NCBI GenBank assembly: GCA_944321825.1
Contig: CALUMU010000002.1
Location: forward strand, 186,001-250,000
Direction of reading: 5' to 3'
DNA: 64,000 bases
DNA from: Candidatus Amulumruptor caecigallinarius
Lineage (GTDB): Bacteria > Bacteroidota > Bacteroidia > Bacteroidales > Muribaculaceae
Below the pieces are notes generated by a model that saw only the letters and a program-made list of their open reading frames with translations, searched no databases and was not told the DNA's origin. Positions within the stretch are counted from its first letter, which is position 1; each line of letters starts with the position of its first letter. Shown in pieces: positions 27,144 to 36,654 of the stretch. Both the position numbers and the translations under genes were made by a program.

Positions 27144-27902
27144 GTGTTGAACGACGACGACAACGACCCTAAATGCCAGCAAGTCAACCCTTTCGTCTCT
27201 GACAGGCGCGACAAGACGCAGCAAGTGCGTCAGATGTTTGACAATATAGCTCCGCGTTACGACTTGATGAATATGCTCATGACCATGGGCATATTCAAGT
27301 TGTGGCGGCGTCGGCTTGTCAAGACCGTCGGGAAAGTTTCCCATAACGACATACTCGACATCGCCACTGGCACCGGCGACCTCGCGCTGCTGATGGCCGA
27401 GGAATTTCCCGGCGTAAACATCACCGGGCTCGACCTCTCCGAACAGATGATAAAGGAGGGTAAAGAGAAAGCGCTCAAAAGAGGTCTTGCCGACCGCATA
27501 GACCTGGTGCTGGGCGACTCGCTCAATCTCCCTTTCGCTGACGGAAGCTTCGACTGCGTGACCGTGGCCTACGGTGTGCGCAACTTCGAGGATCTGCTGC
27601 GCGGCTACACCGAGATGTACCGAGTGCTGCGCCCCGGCGGCACACTATGCGTACTTGAACTTTCTACCCCTACGGGATCTGTGACGGGCTCCCTTTACAA
27701 TCTTTATGCCGGCCACGTAATCCCTGCGATGGGGCGCATTTTTGCCGGCGACTCCGGAGCCTACGACTACCTCCACCGCAGCATCGCCGCCGTCCCCCAG
27801 GGCGAGCAGATGCTTTCCATCATCCGCAACGCCGGATTCGACCGCGCTTCCTACCTGACCATGACATTCGGAGTCTGCACCCTCTACGCAGCCCGCAAGT
27901 AA
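27144..27902 (+). CDS. menG: Demethylmenaquinone methyltransferase
   Basis: 252 residues of the UbiE/MenG class: FDNIAPRYDLMNMLMTMG, the SAM motif LDIATGTGDLALL, GLDLSEQMI, VAYGVRNFEDL and LCVLELSTP. Bacteroidales make menaquinone, so the last methylation of that quinone is the likely job. No ATG is available at the N-terminus; GTG at 27144 or TTG at 27147 must serve as start. The last 258 bases are covered on the other strand by the reading frame at 27645-28208. Confidence 0.93.
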   Translation: MLNDDDNDPKCQQVNPFVSDRRDKTQQVRQMFDNIAPRYDLMNMLMTMGIFKLWRRRLVKTVGKVSHNDILDIATGTGDLALLMAEEFPGVNITGLDLSEQMIKEGKEKALKRGLADRIDLVLGDSLNLPFADGSFDCVTVAYGVRNFEDLLRGYTEMYRVLRPGGTLCVLELSTPTGSVTGSLYNLYAGHVIPAMGRIFAGDSGAYDYLHRSIAAVPQGEQMLSIIRNAGFDRASYLTMTFGVCTLYAARK

Positions 27903-28208
27903 TCTGGAGTTACGCCGCTCCTCGGCCCGCACTCGCGCTCGCCGCGATCTCTCACGCGCCCTGAGTATGTAAGGCAGCAACGCCATGCACATAGACTTGA
28001 TGTTTTTCAAATGTATGTTGTCGGGTATGGTTCCGTGGAGCATCATGTGCTTCACATAACCGTAATAAAAATCCTCCGCGAGCCCAAAAGCCGCAGCGAT
28101 GTCACGTGCGATGCCCATGACCTCGTCATACACTTTCCGCGACACAGGCCAGTCCCACTTCTCTTTTCCGGCAGACTTCCGCCTGCCCTTTCCTGCTTTT
28201 GCTTCCAT
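27645..28208 (-). CDS. Hypothetical small protein, 3' part antisense to menG
   Basis: 187 residues if read to the first stop. The first hundred residues (bases 27903-28208) look like a real protein: basic N-terminus, then WPVSRKVYDEVMGIARDIAA, FGLAEDFYYGYVKHMML and KNIKSMCMALLPYILRARE, mostly helical. The last 86 residues are only the antisense of menG and have low-complexity Gly/Val/Ala composition, so the ancestral stop may have been lost near 27903. No known domain recognised. A palindrome with a -7 box lies just upstream. Existence of the N-terminal part is likely, the extended C-terminus doubtful. Confidence 0.6.
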   Translation of the reverse strand: MEAKAGKGRRKSAGKEKWDWPVSRKVYDEVMGIARDIAAAFGLAEDFYYGYVKHMMLHGTIPDNIHLKNIKSMCMALLPYILRARERSRRARVRAEERRNSRLLAGCVEGADSECHGQVGSAVESGVADDGKHLLALGDGGDAAVEVVVGSGVAGKNAPHRRDYVAGIKIVKGARHRSRRGRKFKYA

Positions 28209-28214
28209 ACGAAA

Positions 28215-28243
28215 TTAATTTTGTGATTACTTCACAAAATTAA
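28215..28243. promoter_or_regulatory. Palindrome carrying a -7 box on both strands
   Basis: Perfect 12-bp inverted repeat TTAATTTTGTGA/TCACAAAATTAA with a 5-base spacer. TAATTTTG, a match to TAnnTTTG, is present on each strand. On the minus strand it is 7 bases from the ATG at 28208; on the plus strand the next gene starts at 28438. It could be an operator placed on a promoter. Confidence 0.6.
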
Positions 28244-28437
28244 CACCCACCCATGCCCCCACCATGCGAAAACATCAGCATCTCCCCGACCCTTCCCGAT
28301 TATAACAGTACACAGTGGTATCAGATTAAGAAGAATTTTACTAATTTTACAAGCGGAAAATGCAGAAAACCTCCTAAAATGTATCTGACAGGAGCCAAGA
28401 TTATTGCAGTTGACCGGAAACCAATTATCCACACCGC

Positions 28438-29376
28438 TTGAACGACAAGACACCACTACTCTACGCAGCTCCGCTACAGGGCTACACCGAGGCCGAATGG
28501 CGGCACTACCACGCTGCTGTCGCCGGCGGTGCCGATGCCTATTACACGCCGTTCTTGCGCATCGACAAAGGTGCTGTCCGCTCCAAAGACATGCGCGACA
28601 TCACTTCCGCGCTCAACAATGGAATACGAATCATCCCCCAGATACTGATACGCGACACCGAAGAACTGCGGACGCTCGTAGATGCCGTCGCCTCAGCCGG
28701 TTACCGTGAGATCAACATAAACATGGGTTGTCCGTTCGCCCCAATAATCAGGCACGGACGCGGCACCGCACTGCTGGCCGACCGGGAGATGCTTCACGCC
28801 TTGGGCTGCGAGATGAAAGAGCGTTACAGCGATGTCAGGTTTTCAGCCAAGATGCGCCTCGGGCTCTCCGACCCGGCACAGTGGCGAACCGTCATCCACG
28901 AAATCAACGAGATGCCCCTGACACATCTCACAGTACATCCGCGCACAGCCGCCCAACAGTACAGTGGCGAACTGCATATGGAAGAATTTGCAGCCCTGCT
29001 CCGTCAGAGCAGCCACCCTGTAGTCTACAACGGCGACCTCTCGACACCTGCCGACATAGACCGCATAATCCGGACATATCCGGCAATCAACGGCATCATG
29101 GCCGGACGAGGTCTGCTGGCACGTCCGACACTGTTTGCCGAATGGCGCACCGCCTGCGAACAACCGACCGACAGCAGGCTTGCCGTCATCATCCGTCTCC
29201 ACGATGCCATATACAGCAGCTACCGGCAGCGGCTATGCGGCGACTCACAGATATTGTCAAAGATAAAACCCATGTGGGAATACCTCGAAGGCACCATAGG
29301 TCACAAAGCGGCAAAAGCTATACGCAAGGCCACATCGCTCGCGAAATACGAAGCAGCTGTAGCTACCATACGATAA
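28438..29376 (+). CDS. dus: tRNA-dihydrouridine synthase family protein
   Basis: 312 residues. The FMN-barrel Dus marks are present: YAAPLQGYTEAEW, ININMGCPFAPI with the expected catalytic Cys, HPRTAAQQYSG, PVVYNGDLSTPADI and GIMAGRGLLARPTLF. Dus enzymes reduce specific uridines in the D-loop of tRNA. No ATG fits the N-terminus, so a TTG start at 28438 (MNDKTPLL) is assumed. The 229 bases upstream hold the palindrome at 28215 and no other gene. Confidence 0.9.
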   Translation: MNDKTPLLYAAPLQGYTEAEWRHYHAAVAGGADAYYTPFLRIDKGAVRSKDMRDITSALNNGIRIIPQILIRDTEELRTLVDAVASAGYREININMGCPFAPIIRHGRGTALLADREMLHALGCEMKERYSDVRFSAKMRLGLSDPAQWRTVIHEINEMPLTHLTVHPRTAAQQYSGELHMEEFAALLRQSSHPVVYNGDLSTPADIDRIIRTYPAINGIMAGRGLLARPTLFAEWRTACEQPTDSRLAVIIRLHDAIYSSYRQRLCGDSQILSKIKPMWEYLEGTIGHKAAKAIRKATSLAKYEAAVATIR

Positions 29377-29417
29377 AAATCTTTCAAACTCTACATCACA
29401 ATAACCTTTCATTTATC

Positions 29418-32400
29418 ATGAACATTAAATCCATCACAACGTCTGGGCTCCTTATGCTCGCTGCGGCTGTCGGTTGGAGCCAGACATCAGATGACCCACG
29501 CCTGATGTGGTATGAACCAGCCGACGCAAAGCAAAATGAGGAAATCACGGTCTACTTCAATGCCACACGTGGCGACCAAGGACTGAAAGACTTCACGGGC
29601 GACGTGTATGCCCACACGGGTGTGTTGACAGCCGAAAGCACCAGTAACAGCGACTGGAAACATGATTCCAAATGGCTCGACAATGACGTAAAGTATAAAT
29701 TCACACGCTCCGCAACAGACCCAAATCTCTATTCATGGACTATAACGCCATCGGTGTTCTATAACCTTTACTCCGGCGAGAGCATCAAGAGCCTATGTTT
29801 TGTGATGCGTGACAAAGAAGGCAAAAAAGCCAATAATGCCGATATATTTATACCTTTCGCTGGTGGTGGCGATGATGTCGTTACAGCCCTCGGTGCCTAT
29901 GTATCACATACTTCCGATGGGACAACACTCACCGTCACAGCCGAACACGGACTACTGCTGATTACGCCATATAATGATTGTGTAATTAAAGTAATCACTT
30001 TCCCCGATGGAATAGATGCTCCCGAGCGTCAGTCTATAACCGTATCTGCCACACCCGAGGCAGTTTATACGGTGGATGACGAAGAAGATAATCTGACCCT
30101 CCTGACTTCTGCAACGAAAGTGATTGTGAACAAGTCTAATTGCGCAATATCATTCGCTGATGCAGCCGGAAATGTCAGGCTATCAGAAAAAGAAGGCATC
30201 AACAACAGTGCGCACCCACGTAAAGTCACATTCAAGCCTATGAACGACATCGGTTTCTATGGCGGTGGTTATAACGGACAGCGGACTAACCAAAATGAAT
30301 GTACGATAGTCATGGATAATAAACAGCAGTGGGGTTGGAACGCCAGCTACAGCGATTCGCGCAACATCTGCATCCCCTTTGTCGTGTCGACATCGGGCTA
30401 CGGACTGCTCTTTGACGACCACTACCGCAACGCCAAACTCACCCCGTCGTCGACGTTCGGCACCACCTACGAGACCGGCAGCCTCACCCCGATAGCCTAC
30501 TACTACGTAGGCGGCGACGGCTCCATGGCATCTGTTCTTGAGAATTATACCTTCCTCACAGGGCGCCAGGAGCTCCCTCCCTACTGGGCTCTCGGCTACA
30601 TCACATCACGTTACGGATATAAGACCCAGGAGGAAGCTAAAAGCGTAATCCAAAACATCAAAAACGCCAACCTGCCGCTTGACGGCATAGTTATGGACCT
30701 TTATTGGCAGGGCTATGACGAGTCTGGCATGGGTAACCTTGAATGGTACCGCAATAATTGGCCCGACCCGCAGACGATGATGAGCGAATTTGACGCTCAG
30801 GGCGTAAAGACCATACTCATCACCGAACCGTTCTTCACATCCAATTCTTCAAATTACGCAGCACTGAAAAACCTCGGATATTTTGCGGATGAGGATGTCA
30901 GCAATATGTCATGGCTCAAATCCTCTAATGTCGGTCTGCTTGATGCCACTAATCCCGATGCTCTTGACTGGATGTGGGGTTTCTACAAAGCCCGCACTGC
31001 CGAAGGCGTGGGCGGCTGGTGGCTCGACCTTGGAGAACCTGAGCAGCACGACGGCGACTCCAGCCACAATGGAGGCACCGTGGAACAGGTACACAACGAG
31101 TTCGGCAACCTGTGGATAGAACGCGTATATCGCGGCATGAAGGACGATTTCCCCGAAGTGCGCCCGTTCCTGATGCCACGGGCCGGTACATCTGGTATGC
31201 AGCGGTTTGCCACGTTCCCCTGGACAGGCGACATACAGCGCAGCTGGAGCGGCTTGCAAGCTCAGATACCGGCATTAATCAGCGCATCAATGTCAGGCGT
31301 GGGATATATGGGGAGCGATGTAGGCGGTTTCGCCGCCCCCAACGGCGAGATAGATGCCGAGCTGTATCTGCGCTGGGTGGAGTTTGCCACATTCTCGCCT
31401 GCGATGCGTACACACTCGGCCGTGAACCCTGAGCCGTACCACGATTCTTACAAGAACATCATCGACGACGTGCGCCGCTACCTCAACATGCGCTACAGCT
31501 ATCTCCCCTACACCTACACACTCGCTTACGAAAACGCCACGACAGGTATGCCGCTCGCACGTCCCATCAATTTCCACTCCGAGTCAAGCAGCACCGGTGC
31601 CGGCTGCACCGACGAATACCTCTGGGGGCGCGACATCCTTGTAGCACCCGTGATCAACTCCAGCACCTCACGCCAGATCACCTTCCCCCAAGGCCGTTGG
31701 GTAGACCTCAACGACCTCAGCCGCGTATATGACGGCAACACGACCATCAGTTACGATGCTCCACTGTCACTGCTCCCTCATTTCGGTCGACAGGGCTCGT
31801 TTATCACCCGCTACACACAAGAGTCCTACACCACGACAGGCGAGATAGACCACACAGCCCTGTCAATCACCTATCTGATGAGCGACGATGCGAACTCGAC
31901 AGTGACCGCCAAGATTTATGACGACGACCGCATTTCCACCCGCTCGCTCGAGGACAACGCCTATCTGCTCACCACCATCATCGGCCAGCAGCTCGAACTC
32001 GGGCATCAGATAGAGTTCGACCACGACGGCAGCGGATATGCCGACATGCCGCAGTCACGCACCATGACCATCCAGATTCCGCAGTTCACCGACAACATCG
32101 ACCACATCGGCAGCACATCGCCGACGGCGACTTATGACCTGACATCAGACGGCGGCTTCATTGCACTGACGAGCAAAGCCGACTTCGACGCAGCCGATGC
32201 ACCGGCCTACTATCTCTCGGACGACAAGACCCTGTATCTCAAAGCCGATGTACCCACATATGGCAATACAGCAATATTCATAGCCAACTCAGAGTCAGAC
32301 CCGACATCCATATCGTCCGTAGCAGCCGACGCAAGCGGCATCATGCTCGAATACAGCGCCACGACAGGAGTGTTCTCCTACTCCATGCCGTCAGGCTTGA

Positions 32401-32594
32401 GTGATGCCACCATCACCGTCTACGACGTGGCCGGCATGGCTACCGACCTCATCGGCGGTCTGACAGCCGACGGCACCGTGCGCCAGACCGCGCCCACATG
32501 CGCCCTGTCAGGCGGGCTCTACCTCGCCACCCTGCAAGCCCGCAACGCCGACGGCTCGACATTGACCCGCACAGTCAAAATCGGCGTAAGATAA
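29418..32594 (+). CDS. GH31 alpha-glucosidase with accessory domains
   Basis: 1058 residues: signal peptide (1-21), an N-terminal beta-rich domain (about 22-160) like a starch-binding or SusE-like module, a GH31 N-domain (YGGGYNGQRTNQNEC), the catalytic barrel with WWLDLGEP (expected nucleophile Asp537) and FPWTGDIQRSW (expected acid/base Asp605), beta domains, and a C-terminal 80-residue domain with ITVYDVAGM and GGLYLATLQA that resembles a type IX secretion sorting domain. The frame is open far upstream, but the ATG at 29418 starts a clean signal peptide. It stands alone after dus and ends in a terminator; it may work with the starch locus at 1-5451. Confidence 0.92.
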   Translation: MNIKSITTSGLLMLAAAVGWSQTSDDPRLMWYEPADAKQNEEITVYFNATRGDQGLKDFTGDVYAHTGVLTAESTSNSDWKHDSKWLDNDVKYKFTRSATDPNLYSWTITPSVFYNLYSGESIKSLCFVMRDKEGKKANNADIFIPFAGGGDDVVTALGAYVSHTSDGTTLTVTAEHGLLLITPYNDCVIKVITFPDGIDAPERQSITVSATPEAVYTVDDEEDNLTLLTSATKVIVNKSNCAISFADAAGNVRLSEKEGINNSAHPRKVTFKPMNDIGFYGGGYNGQRTNQNECTIVMDNKQQWGWNASYSDSRNICIPFVVSTSGYGLLFDDHYRNAKLTPSSTFGTTYETGSLTPIAYYYVGGDGSMASVLENYTFLTGRQELPPYWALGYITSRYGYKTQEEAKSVIQNIKNANLPLDGIVMDLYWQGYDESGMGNLEWYRNNWPDPQTMMSEFDAQGVKTILITEPFFTSNSSNYAALKNLGYFADEDVSNMSWLKSSNVGLLDATNPDALDWMWGFYKARTAEGVGGWWLDLGEPEQHDGDSSHNGGTVEQVHNEFGNLWIERVYRGMKDDFPEVRPFLMPRAGTSGMQRFATFPWTGDIQRSWSGLQAQIPALISASMSGVGYMGSDVGGFAAPNGEIDAELYLRWVEFATFSPAMRTHSAVNPEPYHDSYKNIIDDVRRYLNMRYSYLPYTYTLAYENATTGMPLARPINFHSESSSTGAGCTDEYLWGRDILVAPVINSSTSRQITFPQGRWVDLNDLSRVYDGNTTISYDAPLSLLPHFGRQGSFITRYTQESYTTTGEIDHTALSITYLMSDDANSTVTAKIYDDDRISTRSLEDNAYLLTTIIGQQLELGHQIEFDHDGSGYADMPQSRTMTIQIPQFTDNIDHIGSTSPTATYDLTSDGGFIALTSKADFDAADAPAYYLSDDKTLYLKADVPTYGNTAIFIANSESDPTSISSVAADASGIMLEYSATTGVFSYSMPSGLSDATITVYDVAGMATDLIGGLTADGTVRQTAPTCALSGGLYLATLQARNADGSTLTRTVKIGVR

Positions 32595-32620
32595 AATTCT
32601 GTACTATCATGTTATATCAC

Positions 32621-32657
32621 AAGCCCGGATGCGCCATATGGTCGTCCGGGTTTATTA
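32621..32657 (+). terminator. Terminator after the GH31 gene
   Basis: CCCGGA/TCCGGG stem with an inner CCAT/ATGG pairing and TTTATTATT after it. The remaining bases to 32866 hold no gene that I can support. Confidence 0.75.
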
Positions 32658-32866
32658 TTGTGACGATTTAAAGTTTGCTTACCTTTTTCATTAGAATTTT
32701 CACAAATTATTTCGTAGGGTAGACCACGATCTCACTCGTTATATAACCCGCTATGCGACTCGTTTGCAAGTGCCATATGACTCAAATTTCACCTCTATAA
32801 TTTTAATGCTACAAGTAAAAAACACTCTTATGACAGAATATCCATAATCAGCACATTAAAAAGACA

Positions 32867-32900
32867 GCCCGCATCACGATATCGGCATCGTGATGCGGGC
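32867..32900 (-). terminator. Distal terminator downstream of the coiled-coil lipoprotein gene
   Basis: Perfect 14-bp stem (GCCCGCATCACGAT and its complement) with loop ATCGGC; on the minus strand it is followed by a TTTTT run. It is the second terminator in tandem after the gene at 33048. Confidence 0.75.
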
Positions 32901-32983
32901 CATCGGTTGATAACCAATCTATAAAAATCAGATGTCTTCGAGCATATCACTATGCCGTGGACACACACATCTAACAGATGAAT

Positions 32984-33020
32984 CAAAAAAACCGGGGTGG
33001 AGCAGTCGCCCCACCCCGGT
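32984..33020 (-). terminator. Proximal terminator of the coiled-coil lipoprotein gene
   Basis: Perfect 10-bp stem ACCGGGGTGG/CCACCCCGGT, 28 bases after the stop codon, followed on the minus strand by a run of seven T. A classic intrinsic terminator. Confidence 0.9.
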
Positions 33021-33047
33021 ATCAGTAAACCATGAGATTAGAGTGGA

Positions 33048-36000
33048 TTATCGGCGGGATCCGTCAAGCACATGTTTTACGGGTACGGCGATGTGACCCT
33101 TGATCATCGTATCGTCGTAAGAACCCCAGAGGTGCTTGATCTTGACGGGAACAATCAGATAAACATCCTTAAGGAGCTGGCCACTCGCCTTGAATGTCAG
33201 GACACCAGTAGCGTTGTCAACTTCAGCAGACATATTGGCTTGTGCAAGAGTACGAACGTTCTGCGTAGCATCAGCATTGTCAGCAACCTTTATCTCGCCA
33301 GAGAAGTCGGCTTCTTCAACGCCATAATACTTGTACAAGTCTGCTGCATATTTCTCGTACTTATTAGGATTAGCAGGAGTTACCTTGGCTACAAGCATAT
33401 CATAAGCATCAGTCAAAGTGTACTTGTCAGCGATATTGAGAGACTGCTGAACAGAGCTGTCTTCAAAACCTTCGGGGAGTATGCGGTTGAGCGTAAGGAT
33501 AGGCTTGAACTGGAGGTTCATCGAACCGAATACATACCTGTTGATAGCAAATCCATTGATATCGTTCGACCAATCAATCTGGATAACCTTACTACCAGCT
33601 ATCAGCTGCTGACCAGCGTGGGTATTCTGTATAGAATAGTAAACGTATTCAAGTTTATTCTGATTAGCAGAGGTCATAAGCCAATGGTCGAACAAACCGC
33701 TGCCGTCGGTCAACTTCTGGAACTCCAACGGCTCACCGTAGTATACGGAGCTTACCTTATGCTTGTTAGCATAGTCAATGTCAAAGAAAGCACAGCTACG
33801 GAGACCCTTTACTAATGGCTGGATACGACCCATAAGGATATTCTGCTTATATGTAGCTTTTGAAGTGCCATCGTATGGAATTGGCATTGAAACCGGACGT
33901 ATAATTGTTGTGTTGTCAGTCCAATAGTAATCTGTTTCACCCAAAGTCACTTCATCAACATGAACTGTAATCGTCCATTTGAGGTTGATGACTACATCGG
34001 GGTGGAGACCAAGAGCATCGGAGAATGTCACTGACTTAGTCACGACAACAGTATTGTCACCAACGAGGAGCTTGCGGGCATTAGAGAGGTTGACAAGCTG
34101 TGCAGGAGTGAGAGACCACTTCATAACAGGATTAGATGCGTTCGGGTCATCAACCATGTCGACCACAAGAGTGCCGTTGACATCGTTTGGTTCTTTGATA
34201 ACCGGAGCTTTAGCACCGTAAATCTTCACGAAGTCATCTTCTGACATACCCTTACCGTCATTGAGGAATTCGAGTACACGTACAGCCATTTCAGACCAAG
34301 TGAAATCATATTCAGCACCGTTGCAAGCATCACCCGAAGATGTGATTTCCGGCCAGCTTATTTCAACAGGTGTCATCTCTTCGGCAGAGTAGCAAATCTT
34401 GAAATATTTCTGCTCAATCACATTGCTGTTACCCATGGACTCATCGACAAGCATAGCAGCGATGATGGGCTGCTTGCCCTGACAGGCTGAGTTGTATTCA
34501 TCTCCTGATGTACCTGTAGGAGTCAGGATATGGTTGTTTTCACCAGAGAGCTTACCATATGTCTGCTGGTTAGTACCATCATCAACGGGGTCATATACGA
34601 TGTTAGCCATATGGAACTTTATCTTCATGCCATAAGCATCCAAATCGTCGATACCAATAAGCTTATGAGTGTCAGGAGCATAGAATTTGCAACCAACGAC
34701 AAGATCATAGAGATCAAACTGCTTATTGGATACTACGTATTTGTTGATACCGGCATTAGCAGCCCAGCCAGCACCGCCCTTAACACAGTAATAGAGCGAA
34801 TCTTTAGGATGACTGCCGTTTGCAGTAACATACAGAGGATCGCCATCTTTGTCCTCATTGAACGCCAGTTCAGGCTTAAAGTAGCTCTCATACAGGCGGG
34901 TGAACTCAGAGTAAACGACAGCTTCGCTCTCGCCTTGATCCTTGAAGAGGTGCTTAGCAGCAACAGGCACTTTAAGCGACACTGTGTAAATCTGATTGGC
35001 ATCAAGGTTATAGTCGTTGAGCGACTCGGTATTGCTCTTGGCGAGTTTTACGGTAAGGATGCCGTTGTCGCTGACTTTGGTACCATTCGAAGCTACTTTA
35101 ACAATATCGTCAACCGTTTCGTCGGCACGTGTCGTGGCTTTGCGTGTCACATAAGCAAGCTTGTCCATCTGGATATCCTCTTCTTGTATAGAAGCGGGGT
35201 TGAGACGGTACTGGGCCTGAGCCGAGTTGTTGCTGATGATATAAACGCGCTTGTTGACACTACCGATCGGTGCATCGTGCCAGCCTTCAGCCTGAGACCA
35301 TACCTGCTTCACATACTTAGCAGACTCAAACTCGATAGTAGGAATACCGTCAACATATACGTCGGGCATCAGAGTAACAGAGGTCAGACGCTTCGACATA
35401 GTACCGGCGATGGTGTTGACCGCATTTGACACCTCGGTAGAAATCTTGGCAGAGAGAGTAGTCAGCTCACCCTTGATCTCGTTGATAGCGGTCTCGTTGG
35501 CAGCAACACGGCCTTTGAGCGACGACAGCTCGCCCTCCAAAGTGGCAATCTTGGCAAGCTTTTCGGCTATGCCGTCGACACCGCCGAGCTTCTCATTGAG
35601 GTCTTTCTGGAGCTGGTTGAGAGCCTTGAGCTGGGTCTCGATGGTCTGAAGCTGCTGAGCCTGTCCGGCGATGAGTTCGGCCTGAGCACCGAGCTGGCTG
35701 TTGATGTCGGTAAGGTCGATGTTAGCAAGACCCTGCTCGATACCGTCGATGCGGCCCTTGAGGGCAGCGATAGCAGCGGCGTTTTCGGCGTTGGCGCTTT
35801 CGTTGGCATCAATAAGAGGCTTGAGCTGTTCGATTACAGCGGCGATAGCCTCGGCCTTTGCATCAGCGGCAGCTTTCTTGGCGAGTTCAGCCTCAGCTTC
35901 AGCCTGCTGTGCAGCAGCCATAGCCGCGTCACCAGCCTGCTGTGCCTCCTGAGCTGCAGCCATAGCACGGTCAGCAGCACTCTGTGCAGCCGTAGCAGCG

Positions 36001-36173
36001 TCCTGAGCCGACTGCAGCGCAGTCTGGAGGCTTGCGAGCTGCTTGCTGAGACCATCCGTTGAGGTGTTGAGTGCTGTTATGTCGTCGTCGTAGTCCTTAC
36101 AGCTCACGAGACCAGTCGTGAACCCTCCGAGCAGCAACGAGCAGACAAACAAGTTTAAATACTTCTTTTTCAT
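33048..36173 (-). CDS. Large surface lipoprotein with N-terminal coiled coil (PL29 N-domain-like)
   Basis: 1041 residues. A lipoprotein signal ends at the Cys of GLVSCKDYDDDI; residues about 30-250 are an alanine/glutamine-rich coiled coil with runs such as AADRAMAAAQEAQQAGDAA; the rest (about 260-1040) is beta-rich without a family I can name. Its N-terminus resembles the PL29 lyase N-terminal domain label used for many Bacteroidales proteins, but no catalytic domain is visible. Two strong terminators, a full promoter and a 150-base leader suggest high, independent expression. A surface stalk or S-layer-like protein is an inference. Confidence 0.8.
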   Translation of the reverse strand: MKKKYLNLFVCSLLLGGFTTGLVSCKDYDDDITALNTSTDGLSKQLASLQTALQSAQDAATAAQSAADRAMAAAQEAQQAGDAAMAAAQQAEAEAELAKKAAADAKAEAIAAVIEQLKPLIDANESANAENAAAIAALKGRIDGIEQGLANIDLTDINSQLGAQAELIAGQAQQLQTIETQLKALNQLQKDLNEKLGGVDGIAEKLAKIATLEGELSSLKGRVAANETAINEIKGELTTLSAKISTEVSNAVNTIAGTMSKRLTSVTLMPDVYVDGIPTIEFESAKYVKQVWSQAEGWHDAPIGSVNKRVYIISNNSAQAQYRLNPASIQEEDIQMDKLAYVTRKATTRADETVDDIVKVASNGTKVSDNGILTVKLAKSNTESLNDYNLDANQIYTVSLKVPVAAKHLFKDQGESEAVVYSEFTRLYESYFKPELAFNEDKDGDPLYVTANGSHPKDSLYYCVKGGAGWAANAGINKYVVSNKQFDLYDLVVGCKFYAPDTHKLIGIDDLDAYGMKIKFHMANIVYDPVDDGTNQQTYGKLSGENNHILTPTGTSGDEYNSACQGKQPIIAAMLVDESMGNSNVIEQKYFKICYSAEEMTPVEISWPEITSSGDACNGAEYDFTWSEMAVRVLEFLNDGKGMSEDDFVKIYGAKAPVIKEPNDVNGTLVVDMVDDPNASNPVMKWSLTPAQLVNLSNARKLLVGDNTVVVTKSVTFSDALGLHPDVVINLKWTITVHVDEVTLGETDYYWTDNTTIIRPVSMPIPYDGTSKATYKQNILMGRIQPLVKGLRSCAFFDIDYANKHKVSSVYYGEPLEFQKLTDGSGLFDHWLMTSANQNKLEYVYYSIQNTHAGQQLIAGSKVIQIDWSNDINGFAINRYVFGSMNLQFKPILTLNRILPEGFEDSSVQQSLNIADKYTLTDAYDMLVAKVTPANPNKYEKYAADLYKYYGVEEADFSGEIKVADNADATQNVRTLAQANMSAEVDNATGVLTFKASGQLLKDVYLIVPVKIKHLWGSYDDTMIKGHIAVPVKHVLDGSRR

Positions 36174-36323
36174 TCGGAAATGGTTAAGTTAGTTAATAAT
36201 GGTTATTGGTTTAGAGTGATAAAATTTGCATCTGTTGTTTCCTGTGTGTTTTGAATAGCGTGTTTTTTTAGTTGTTAATAATGACTGAACCCCCAGGCCG
36301 ACATGCCTGTGGAGTTTCTGATG

Positions 36324-36358
36324 CAAAGTTATGTCTAATCCCATTACCAGCCCTCAAA
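36324..36358 (-). promoter_or_regulatory. Promoter of the coiled-coil lipoprotein gene
   Basis: On the minus strand TTTG (36358-36355) and TAACTTTG (36331-36324) are 23 bases apart. The transcript would carry a leader of roughly 145 bases before the ATG at 36173; that leader holds no other gene. Confidence 0.7.
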
Positions 36359-36426
36359 TAGCTGTAGCACGGTTTTTTACTCTTTGTAATGAAAAATTTA
36401 CGGTTATTTTACGTATATGTCCGTAT

Positions 36427-36654
36427 TTACCTATCTTTCTCTTGCTCAGACTCAAATTCAGCCGACAGCTCTTTGAAGAAGTCATAGCGGAGCACGACCG
36501 AAATGCGCATGAGCAATTCGGTGTCGATGGTGCTTCGGCGGAAAATGTCGTAGACATTGACGCGATGACAGTTGAGCTGCCTCGCGAACCATGAGACGGT
36601 GTGGTTTTTAGGTTCCAGGTCGAAACGGGCTTTTATGCGAGCGCCAATATTCAT
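36427..36654 (-). CDS. Small HTH DNA-binding protein
   Basis: 75 residues starting MNIGARIKARFDLEPKNHTV, with a helix-turn-helix SWFARQLNCHRVNVYDIFRR and a second helix pair STIDTELLMRISVVLRYDFF. This pattern occurs in small Bacteroidetes XRE-like regulators that often sit near mobile or variable genes. The frame extends 16 codons upstream (36702), but those encode a Pro/Ala-rich stretch, so the ATG at 36654 is chosen. It lies between the coiled-coil lipoprotein gene and the RloB-like gene on the same strand; target unknown. Confidence 0.78.
   Translation of the reverse strand: MNIGARIKARFDLEPKNHTVSWFARQLNCHRVNVYDIFRRSTIDTELLMRISVVLRYDFFKELSAEFESEQEKDR

Noticed and set aside
28253..28441. 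A 62-codon plus-strand frame before dus.
   Set aside because: No ribosome-binding context, signal peptide or family pattern; it overlaps the putative TTG start of dus in another frame.
28728..29417. A 230-codon extension of the GH31 frame upstream of 29418.
   Set aside because: It lies inside the dus gene on the same strand, is arginine/histidine-rich, and would bury the clean signal peptide.
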